From contig JASANG010000102.1 of the NCBI GenBank assembly GCA_030248215.1, positions 62,001 through 126,000 of the forward strand: a stretch of DNA of 64,000 nucleotides, in the 5' to 3' direction. Source of the stretch: Enoplolaimus lenunculus. Taxonomy: Eukaryota; Nematoda; Enoplea; Enoplida; Thoracostomopsidae. The first letter of the stretch is position 1, and each line of letters opens with the position of its first letter. Below the pieces are notes generated by a model. That model was not told the origin of the DNA and made no database searches. It worked only from the letters and a program-made list of their open reading frames with translations. Positions 62,301-64,000 of this stretch are shown one piece after another. A program made the translations under genes and the position numbers.

Positions 62301-63649
62301 TCGAACCGACCTGTAACAAAGCAAATGTTAGAAAAAAGAGTGGATAATGTATTTCAACAAGAGTATGCAACTGGATACATTATGTGTGCACTCAGCGCAC
62401 GTTGCGTTTTTGACCTACCCCCTTTATTTAAGAGGGGATCAAGTTTGATGATTTTTTCAATTTATACGTTCAAATATTTTAATATTGTAAACTTACGTCG
62501 TTTATACTTTTAAAAAGCATGCACATTCTACGGTTCAAACATTAACTATCCTTCCTAAATAAGGGGGGTCAACCAAAAACGCAAAGCCCGGTGGTACATT
62601 TTGTATCATGCGAAACCCCAAGAACTGCTTACTCTTGTACCATGGCACTGTTGGAAGAAACTAGAAAATATTAGCGCAGTGTGTATTTGTATTCTTGGAC
62701 ATAGCTTTTTAACATTCGCTTCGGTAGCTTTTCAGCTATTAATGGCTCAAACAAATGAAAAATTTACTCGCCGTCAGCTTAAAATTTGTAATTTCCGGCT
62801 ATTTTCAGTATCACAGATTTTGTAATCTTATGTTGTCTCGGAATGTAGGATGGCAACGATTCATTTAAAATTGTAATTTTTCTTGAACAGATTTACTGAA
62901 GTCGCTCAAAATGGTCACTTAAGCGACGAGGAATGTGAAGATGAACAAGACTCAACACAACGAAATCCAAATATTTTACGTGAAGACAAAAACGCAAAAC
63001 ACAAAGATATCGTACGTGTTCATGCTGATTAAAATTGGATTACTGTTTTAATTGCATGTATTGTCAAATGTGTGTAGCACCTATCACCAGTTTATGACAA
63101 GTCAAGTAACCTCAGAAGCGGTGAATGCCGTGTTTCAAAATTTATCACAGTTTTTGCGTTTTATATACCTTGCAACTGTGTGAAATTTCAATGACACAAC
63201 TGTCCCAGGTCGATTATCGGAAACCCTACTAGTAAATTCGCAACAATTGATTGTGTTGGCCCATGTAAAAATCAGGGACGAAACTGTTTTCTGTGAAACT
63301 AGAATAGAATAAGCTTAAGCTTTAGAGTATTTTTACTTCGCTTAGGCCTAGGCTTAGACTTAGGAATATGCTTATTCTTACGCTTAGGCTTAGGCTTAAG
63401 CTTAGGCTTAGGCTTAGGAATATGCTTATATACTGTTTCGCCCCTGTTGTTTACATTGGCCAAAGAGTTAAATACATCTACAATAATTATGTTAGACAAA
63501 TTTACAACCTAAACGTTATTTTTTCAGATTAAAGCAGAAGTTGGCAACATCAAATCAAAATGGGAAACGGGCGAACTTAAAAAAGCCCAAATGGACACCC
63601 ACGATCGTTCGTTTGAACTTGATGAAATCAAAAAAAGCGTCTCGGTCAG
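18964..63649 (+). CDS. Single-LIM-domain cytoskeletal protein gene (LIMA1/Xin-like), multi-exon, continues past the window
   Basis: The secure core is eight exons joined in phase: 50926-51040, 51777-51919, 52264-52400, 52872-52984, 53961-54038, 62052-62226, 62891-63011 and 63528-63649. A strong initiating exon lies at 48603-49208. The 5' exons 18964-19140, 20386-20595, 26153-26233 and 27093-27185 all end in phase 0 and could splice to 50926; 41828-41942 ends in phase 1 and could splice to 51777. The product is hydrophilic and charged with one LIM zinc finger. It also repeats a short motif like AFENG, KFESG and KWETG. One LIM finger in a long disordered protein suggests an actin- or junction-associated LIMA1/EPLIN or Xin-type protein. 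The family name is inference; the exon chain is seen. Whether 18964-27185 belongs to this gene or another is open. Confidence 0.65.
19315..19528 (+). mobile_element. GGCCCATGTA-family MITE with degenerate TTAGGC units
   Basis: Starts CCATGGAAAGATCAGGGGCG and ends GGCCCTGTTCTTTACATTGG, inverted versions of each other. The interior is a degenerate GCTTAGGCTTAGG array with the family blocks AGAGTAAGCTTAAGCTTTAG and GAATATGCTTATATTACTG. Confidence 0.75.
20020..20286 (-). mobile_element. tRNA-carrying TTAA element, full inverted copy
   Basis: A full copy in the opposite orientation to 18664-18931, 267 bp. TTAA lies at both edges (20018-20021 and 20285-20288). The B box reads GGATTCGAACTC on the + strand and the A box CCACTCAGCTATA. 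With copy 2 it forms a long inverted repeat around the exon at 18964-19140. Confidence 0.82.
20386..20595 (+). CDS. Candidate exon: Thr/Lys-rich segment
   Basis: Acceptor TTTACTTCAG, donor GTAAGA, exactly 70 codons, phase 0 both ends. The peptide starts [20 protein letters not shown]. It is hydrophilic with no recognised domain, like the flanking exons. Confidence 0.6.
21460..21775. mobile_element. AAGAGTGGATGATG-family element
   Basis: Opens CCAAGAGTGGATGATGCATA and ACAAGATTATGCAACCGGGT; closes GTACATTTTGTACCATGCGG and an inverted CAAGAGTTGAACACTTTTGC. The same blocks recur at 25029, 36490, 41560 and 62335. Confidence 0.6.
21969..22326. mobile_element. CAGGGTGCAACCGGA-family element, subtype shared with 34924
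   Basis: Starts CAGGGTGTAACCGAATATCC. It shares an interior (GCCTCAATTG, AAAATATAACAT, AAACTTTTTA) with 34924-35275, which separates this subtype from the copy at 9010-9334. Confidence 0.55.
22978..23164. mobile_element. hAT-like MITE with GGCGGATCC ends and a visible target duplication
   Basis: Left end AATGGCGGATCCATGG; the reverse complement of the right end is AGTGGCGGATCCAGGA. The 10 bp ACGTGCTGTC flanks it on both sides (22968-22977 and 23165-23174). GTGGCGGATCC ends are typical of animal hAT MITEs, which make 8-bp duplications, so two of the ten matching bases may be chance. The intact duplication suggests a fairly recent insertion. Confidence 0.82.
23507..23650 (-). mobile_element. 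GGCCCATGTA-family MITE
   Basis: Reverse orientation: GGCCCATGTATTGAACAGGG, then CGTATTCCTAAGCC and further AAGCC-type units, ending TACTCTATTACAGTCCCG. Confidence 0.65.
24178..24243 (-). repeat. Degenerate tRNA-like sequence, probable SINE head
   Basis: On the - strand the sequence contains TAGCACAGCGG (A-box fit, 24224-24234) followed by a tRNA-like arm and AATTCGAAATC, a degraded B box. The + strand CGCTACACCGCTGTGCTACG is typical of the 5' half of a tRNA. Too decayed for an amino-acid call. Confidence 0.45.
25029..25583. mobile_element. AAGAGTGGATGATG-family element, compound copy
   Basis: Starts ACCAAGAGTGGATGATGCAT and ends CATCATCCACTCTTGGT, a clear inverted repeat. In the middle, ACCAAGAGTGCATGATCACT and a second set of subterminal blocks indicate two copies joined or nested. 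Confidence 0.7.
26153..26233 (+). CDS. Uncertain exon, or alternative start at 26168
   Basis: Open from the acceptor ATATATTTAG in phase 0 to a good GTAAGT donor; an ATG at 26168 is in frame. The 3' half ([12 protein letters not shown]) looks like the neighbours. The 5' half is hydrophobic and unlike them, so the true start may lie inside. Confidence 0.4.
26314..26440. mobile_element. TTCTCAAATGTGTGTAGCAC-family fragment
   Basis: ATTCTCAAATGTGCATAACA and the following TAGTGATAGGTTTG block match the left half of the copy at 34621. Confidence 0.5.
26531..26738. mobile_element. hAT-like GGCGGATCC-family MITE
   Basis: Left CAGCGGTGGATCCAGGAATT; right end TGGATCCGTTAGTG, inverted. The interior repeats ACCTTATCATTTTATCA and AAAATTTCTGA, shared with copies at 28044, 36979 and 49221. 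Confidence 0.7.
27093..27185 (+). CDS. Candidate exon: acidic Ser/Glu segment
   Basis: Acceptor TCTTTATTTCAG, donor GTAAGT, exactly 31 codons, phase 0 both ends. The peptide [20 protein letters not shown] is acidic with potential casein kinase 2 sites. Confidence 0.65.
27450..27616 (+). mobile_element. GGCCCATGTA-family MITE
   Basis: CCCATGTAAACATCAGGGGT on the left and ACTGTTACGGGCGTGTTC...TACATTGGCC on the right. It has an internal GGCTTAGGCTTGGGCC array. Confidence 0.75.
28044..28220. mobile_element. hAT-like GGCGGATCC-family MITE
   Basis: CAGCGGCGGATTAAC on the left and GGATCCGGCAGTG on the right, inverted. It shares TTATGAAACGCAAGTTTTAC with the copy at 49221. Confidence 0.65.
29577..29873. 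mobile_element. CAGGGTGCAACCGGA-family MITE
   Basis: Starts CAGGGTGTAAACGGATAG and ends GATATCCGGTTAAACCCTG, inverted ends, 297 bp. Confidence 0.7.
31380..31514 (+). mobile_element. GGCCCATGTA-family MITE, 5'-truncated
   Basis: Contains CTGCAATAGAGTAAGCTTAA, GATATGCTTATACTACTG and TTACGGTCCTGAACTATAGA, but lacks the left end. Confidence 0.65.
32829..32960. repeat. Dispersed repeat with TTTTGGCCCCCTAGA core
   Basis: Shares GTCCGTAGCCA, TTTTGGCCCCCTAGA, ATTTTCAAC and TGTAAGTCATCGAACACTC with 33671-33800 and 39868-40035; more distant copies lie at 50024, 53509 (opposed) and 36779. Confidence 0.6.
33671..33863 (-). pseudogene. tRNA-Gln pseudogene attached to a dispersed repeat
   Basis: The + strand at 33802-33863 reads TCCCACCAAGGTTTGAACTC then GGATTCAAAGTCCAGAGTGC and TAACCATTA. 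This is the reverse complement of a tRNA-Gln(UUG) with changes in the T arm and a lost 5' acceptor arm. The repeat of the 32829 family precedes it directly. Confidence 0.75.
33979..34050 (-). tRNA. tRNA-Gln (anticodon UUG)
   Basis: Reading the - strand from 34050: GGCCCCATGGTGTAATGGTT, then AGCACTCTGGACTTTGAATC, CAGCGATCCGAGTTCAAGTC and TCGGTGGGACCT. This 72-nt sequence is almost identical to animal tRNA-Gln. The anticodon stem CTGGA/TCCAG encloses CTTTGAA (anticodon TTG). The T arm CCGAG-TTCAAGT-CTCGG is intact. The third acceptor pair is C-A instead of T-A. A TTTT run follows within about 10 bp, as for Pol III termination. Probably functional, but the mismatch and the repeat setting leave doubt. 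Confidence 0.88.
34621..34827. mobile_element. TTCTCAAATGTGTGTAGCAC-family MITE, good copy
   Basis: Left GTTCTCAAATGTGTGTAGCA; right end CTATACACATTTAAGAAT, inverted. Interior: CACCAGTTGGCGATAGGTCT and ACCAATTTTGAG. The length is 207 bp, non-coding. Confidence 0.72.
34924..35275. mobile_element. CAGGGTGCAACCGGA-family element, subtype of 21969
   Basis: GAGTGTAACCGGATGTTTG at the left; the interior GAACATTTGCATACCTCAAT matches GAATATTTGCATGCCTCAAT in 21969-22326. Confidence 0.55.
36490..36780. mobile_element. AAGAGTGGATGATG-family element
   Basis: ACCAAGAGTTCATGATTACT and AACAAGAGTATGCAACG at the left; ACCCAGTTGCACACTTTTG at the right. Confidence 0.55.
36919..36963. repeat. AAT microsatellite
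   Basis: About 14 AAT units followed by AAC units that run into a MITE end at 36979. Confidence 0.9.
36979..37198. mobile_element. hAT-like GGCGGATCC-family element between two microsatellites
   Basis: CAGCGGCGGATACAGGACTG at the left, then two or three copies of ACCTTATCAT(T/A)TTATCA; the right end is worn. Confidence 0.6.
37210..37355. repeat. AAC/ACGAC microsatellite
   Basis: Long run of AAC with interspersed ACG and AAT triplets. Long Asn or Leu frames across it are artefacts of the repeat. Confidence 0.9.
37741..37831. repeat. Imperfect AAT/AAAT microsatellite
   Basis: Interrupted AATA and AAT units. Confidence 0.85.
37903..37960. mobile_element. TTCTCAAATGTGTGTAGCAC-family fragment
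   Basis: TTATTCTCAAATGTGTTGAA and ACACCAGTTGCTGGTAACC match the left end of the family. Confidence 0.5.
38779..38890. mobile_element. CAGGGTGCAACCGGA-family MITE, short form
   Basis: Starts CAGGGTACAACCGGATATC and ends CACCTCCGGTTGCACCCCCTG; 112 bp, an internally deleted derivative. Confidence 0.75.
39548..39712. mobile_element. Small foldback element with CCGTCCGTCACCGT subrepeats
   Basis: Left GGTGGCGCTATACTT; the reverse complement of the right end is GGTAGCGCTATACTT. Both arms carry GTGCCGTCC- and CCGTCACC-type units in opposite orientation, so about 70 bp each side can pair. Non-coding. Confidence 0.72.
39868..40035. repeat. Dispersed repeat of the 32829 family
   Basis: GAAGAATTTTGGCTCACTCC, AGAAAATTTTCAACCTTGCT and GCAAGTCATCGAAAACC match 32829 and 33671. 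Confidence 0.6.
40505..40600 (+). mobile_element. GGCCCATGTA-family fragment
   Basis: GTGGGACTGCAATAGAGTAA and GCCTAAGCTTTAAAG belong to the left half of the family; the right half is missing. Confidence 0.55.
41318..41525. mobile_element. TTCTCAAATGTGTGTAGCAC-family MITE
   Basis: ATTCTTAAACATGTCTAGCA on the left, GACATATAAGAAT on the right; interior GTTGGTGATAGGTCTTGTAA. Confidence 0.65.
41560..41797. mobile_element. AAGAGTGGATGATG-family element next to an exon
   Basis: The right half is clear: GGCACATTCTTTTCTACACA, then AAATGTACCCAGTTTCACAC and TCTTG. It ends about 30 bp before the ATG at 41828. The left end is worn. Confidence 0.5.
41828..41942 (+). CDS. Orphan initiating exon, possible alternative first exon of the LIM gene
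   Basis: ATG in good context (A at -3, G at +4), with an in-frame stop upstream. It has 38 codons rich in Tyr ([20 protein letters not shown]...) ending in phase 1 at GTTAGT, the donor type used by several exons of this gene. It could splice to the phase-1 exon at 51777. It starts about 30 bp after a MITE. Confidence 0.45.
42204..42435 (+). mobile_element. GGCCCATGTA-family MITE
   Basis: GGCCATGTAAAGATCAGGGG at the left, CTATAACGGCTCTGCGCTAT at the right; degenerate TTAGGC units inside. Confidence 0.7.
42746..42812. repeat. AAAT / AT microsatellite
   Basis: AAAT units grading into ATATAA units. Confidence 0.85.
43337..43494. repeat. AT-rich minisatellite with ATGCATTTATATATAT units
   Basis: The unit ATATGCATTTATATATATAC recurs about five times with length variation. 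Confidence 0.85.
44466..44608 (+). mobile_element. GGCCCATGTA-family MITE, internally shortened
   Basis: GGCTCATGTATAGATGTCGG at the left, CTGTTACGGCCCTCATTTAT at the right; only one or two TTAGGC units remain. Confidence 0.65.
48603..49208 (+). CDS. LIM gene, initiating exon (proximal start)
   Basis: 202 codons from an ATG with A at -3 and G at +4. A TGA two codons upstream in frame excludes reading in from an earlier exon. It ends VDK in phase 0 at GTTAGT and fits the exon at 50926. The protein is Asn/Ser/His-rich and then carries [10 protein letters not shown] and [16 protein letters not shown] begins 12 bp past the donor. Confidence 0.75.
49221..49487. mobile_element. hAT-like GGCGGATCC-family MITE 12 bp after an exon
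   Basis: CAGAGACGGATCCAAAAATT at the left, GTCGATCCGCTAGTG at the right. Shares TATGAAACGCAGTTTTTACT with the copy at 28044. It starts inside the intron that follows the 48603 exon. Confidence 0.72.
49618..50356. mobile_element. Foldback-type element built of GACAACTTGTCG subrepeats
   Basis: Two arms, about 49620-49830 and 50090-50356, are arrays of imperfect units of roughly 16-20 bp around the palindrome CGACAAGTTGTCG. The right arm is broadly the reverse complement of the left. The outer ends correspond (ACGACAATTTGTCG versus reverse-complemented CACGACAATTCGTCG). The middle (about 49830-50090) is single-copy apart from a fragment of the 32829 repeat at 50024-50085. The Val/Asp/Leu/Ser-rich frames through the arms are periodic artefacts. 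It lies in the LIM-gene intron. Confidence 0.78.
50540..50902. mobile_element. CAGGGTGCAACCGGA-family element ending at an exon acceptor
   Basis: GTTCCGGCATAAAATTGAGC near the left, GACCTCCGGCCCTGG and CACATCCGGTTGCACGCCCAGG at the right. The right end is 23 bp before the exon at 50926, so the element lies against or within the 3' splice region. Confidence 0.6.
50926..51040 (+). CDS. LIM gene exon: charged helix segment
   Basis: Acceptor TATTTTTTAG, donor GTTAGA, phase 0 to phase 1. The peptide [20 protein letters not shown] is followed by [18 protein letters not shown], a likely charged helix. A MITE end lies 23 bp upstream. Confidence 0.78.
51777..51919 (+). CDS. LIM gene exon: KFESG motif and basic helix
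   Basis: Acceptor GGTTTTAG, donor GTAGGT, phase 1 to phase 0. It encodes [20 protein letters not shown] and then [20 protein letters not shown]. Confidence 0.82.
51996..52135 (-). mobile_element. GGCCCATGTA-family MITE in the intron before the LIM exon
   Basis: GGGCTAATGTATAGAACAGG, CCGTAACAGTAGTAGTATAA, then GCCTAAACC units and TGTTCAGACCAATGGG. Confidence 0.7.
52264..52400 (+). CDS. LIM gene exon: first zinc finger and start of the second
   Basis: Acceptor CCAATTTTTAG, donor GTATTT, phase 0 to phase 2. It contains [18 protein letters not shown] then [13 protein letters not shown]. The ligand spacing C-x2-C-x17-H-x2-C-x2-C-x2-C is exactly LIM. Confidence 0.92.
52428..52628. mobile_element. 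TTCTCAAATGTGTGTAGCAC-family MITE in the intron that splits the LIM domain
   Basis: TGTCTATCACTAGTTAGCAA at the left and ATATGCTACACACATTTGGA at the right fit the family's inverted ends; starts about 28 bp after the donor. Confidence 0.55.
52872..52984 (+). CDS. LIM gene exon: end of the LIM domain
   Basis: Acceptor ATTTTTTAG, donor GTATAT, phase 2 to phase 1. [20 protein letters not shown] supplies the last ligands (C-x2-H) 18 residues after the previous cysteine. It continues [13 protein letters not shown], where LIMA1 and Xin proteins have FKSKGNYDEGFG. Confidence 0.92.
53509..53665 (-). repeat. Dispersed repeat of the 32829 family, opposed copy
   Basis: GTCACCTTGCTAGGGGGGCT, AAAATTTTCAGAAGAGGCGT, GACTTACAATCAAGGGTTGA and CTTCTAGGG are reverse-complement matches to the family. 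Confidence 0.55.
53961..54038 (+). CDS. LIM gene exon: acidic post-LIM segment
   Basis: Acceptor TTGAATTTCAG, donor GTACGT, phase 1 to phase 1. The peptide is [20 protein letters not shown] then NPDIVR. An 8-kb intron follows. Confidence 0.75.
57160..57336 (+). mobile_element. GGCCCATGTA-family MITE, best-preserved copy
   Basis: Left GGCCAATGTAAAGATCAGGG; the reverse complement of the right end is GGCCAACGTATAGAACAGGA. Full internal order: CTGCATTAGAGTA, TTAGACTAATTTT, TTAGG array, AATATGCTTATACTACTATT. 177 bp, non-coding. Confidence 0.8.
59308..59388. repeat. CAA / TAA microsatellite
   Basis: About 10 CAA units followed by about 9 AAT units and mixed triplets. The Leu/Val-rich frames on the - strand are artefacts. 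Confidence 0.9.
60948..61285. repeat. Minisatellite, about four units of 73-92 bp
   Basis: CTTGAAACTTTAATT begins units at about 60948, 61037, 61129 and 61202. Each also has ATAAATATTTAAATTTGAAA and GAAGTTGAAC-type blocks. Confidence 0.85.
61747..62086. repeat. Triplicated intron-exon boundary with embedded MITE ends
   Basis: Three units start at 61747, 61874 and 62008 with AAATGTAT(A/T)TACAAATAT. Each continues ATTTTGATGCAATT, then an acceptor-like TTTCAG, TTTCAT or TTTTAG, then (C/T)GGAATGAAA. Units 1 and 2 then carry the end of a GGCCCATGTA element (CCCATGTATAGAACAGTGCC...GCCTAAGCC). Only unit 3 continues into the real exon. Confidence 0.85.
62052..62226 (+). CDS. LIM gene exon: [10 protein letters not shown] segment
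   Basis: Acceptor TTGTATTTTAG, donor GTTAGC, phase 1 to phase 2. It encodes [20 protein letters not shown] and ends KVKSHLNR. Its acceptor and first 27 or so bases are repeated twice upstream. Confidence 0.8.
62335..62650. mobile_element. AAGAGTGGATGATG-family element
   Basis: AAAGAGTGGATAATGTATTT and CAACAAGAGTATGCAACTGG at the left; GGTACATTTTGTATCATGCG and CTTACTCTTGTACCATGG at the right. About 110 bp after the exon at 62052-62226. Confidence 0.65.
62891..63011 (+). CDS. LIM gene exon: acidic segment
   Basis: Acceptor TTTCTTGAACAG, donor GTACGT, phase 2 to phase 0. It encodes [20 protein letters not shown] and ends AKHKDI. Confidence 0.8.
63060..63170. mobile_element. TTCTCAAATGTGTGTAGCAC-family fragment
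   Basis: TTGTCAAATGTGTGTAGCAC and CTATCACCAGTTTATGACAA; the right end is not found. Confidence 0.55.
63258..63461 (+). mobile_element. GGCCCATGTA-family MITE with two TTAGGC blocks
   Basis: GGCCCATGTAAAAATCAGGG at the left, CGCCCCTGTTGTTTACATTG at the right. Inside, GAATATGCTTAT occurs twice, each after a run of GGCTTAGGCTTAGG-type units, so the middle has been tandemly duplicated. It lies 66 bp before the exon at 63528. Confidence 0.8.
63528..63649 (+). CDS. LIM gene exon: IKSKWETGE motif, last in window
   Basis: Acceptor TTTTTTCAG, donor GTAAAA, phase 0 to phase 2, so coding continues to the right of the window. It encodes [20 protein letters not shown] and ends [12 protein letters not shown]. 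Confidence 0.8.
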
Positions 63650-64000
63650 GTAAAAAATTGGCCAATGATTTGCTTTGTCTGGCAAAGTTTGCAACTTTTG
63701 GTCGGCTTCCGACTTTGGCAGAAAGGCGACCTCCGCTTCCGGTTCCATTTTTTCCACCTTCGCCAGAACAAGCCTCGTGTTAGACTATTTTAGTCGTGTC
63801 TTTAGGGACATGTGAAATGAGAGCGATAGAGGGGAAATATTTCCTTTTGAAATTTCTGGAGCGACAAAAAAAGCACTATTGAGAATACCTTTTGGATGCT
63901 CGAAATCAAAGAGTTTCTTTTGCAAGGTTACATATGCCGTCCCGAAATGAAATCCTGCTTACGCTTTTGCACGTGCCTTCTATTCAAGATATTTTATTAA

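Noticed and set aside
63340-63430. Interstitial telomere from the TTAGGC runs
   Set aside because: The runs are degenerate, short and always inside the same TIR-bounded element, so they are element sequence rather than a fused telomere.
1-64000. Retroelement or virus-derived genes
   Set aside because: No reverse transcriptase, integrase, capsid or envelope-like segment and no long terminal repeats were recognised on either strand.

Overview
The window is nuclear DNA from an animal, most likely an invertebrate. It is A+T-rich, all three genes are split by GT-AG introns, non-coding DNA dominates, and short inverted-repeat transposons (MITEs) are abundant. The gene families are animal-specific. 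A tunicate or another invertebrate deuterostome would fit, but the sequence does not settle the taxon.

Three protein-coding genes can be reconstructed exon by exon, all on the + strand. (1) The 3' part of a plexin domain-containing (PLXDC/TEM7-like) receptor occupies about 1-5635: end of the extracellular domain, PSI module, acidic linker, one membrane helix and a short cytoplasmic tail. (2) A complete glucoside xylosyltransferase (GXYLT-like, about 436 residues, six exons) lies at 9503-13813. (3) A long gene with a single LIM domain, similar to LIMA1/Xin-type actin-binding proteins, has a secure core of eight exons from 50926 to 63649 plus a strong initiating exon at 48603. It runs off the right edge. 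Phase-compatible exons at 18964-27185 and an orphan initiating exon at 41828 suggest further 5' exons or alternative first exons. Exons were joined by splice-site sequence and matching intron phase and, for genes 1 and 2, by family similarity along the protein.

Non-coding content: an intact-looking tRNA-Gln(UUG) on the - strand at 33979-34050 with a decayed copy 120 bp away; a degenerate tRNA-like SINE head near 24178-24243; and at least six dispersed TIR families. These are: a GGCCCATGTA family full of degenerate TTAGGC units; a CAGGGTGCAACCGGA family; a hAT-like GGCGGATCC family; an AAGAGTGGATGATG family; a TTCTCAAATGTGTGTAGCAC family; and a TTAA-flanked, piggyBac-like family that carries a tRNA-like Pol III promoter. 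There are also two foldback elements (about 740 bp at 49618-50356 and 165 bp at 39548-39712), a roughly 90-bp minisatellite and several microsatellites.

The transposons lie very close to exons of gene 3: one starts 12 bp after a donor, one ends just before an acceptor, and a transposon fragment is caught in a triplication of an exon's 5' edge. No reverse transcriptase, capsid, envelope or transposase reading frame was recognised, so the elements appear non-autonomous. I found no convincing new enzyme system; the most interesting signals are the tRNA-carrying TTAA element, the foldback element, the triplicated splice site and the probable multi-start LIM gene.
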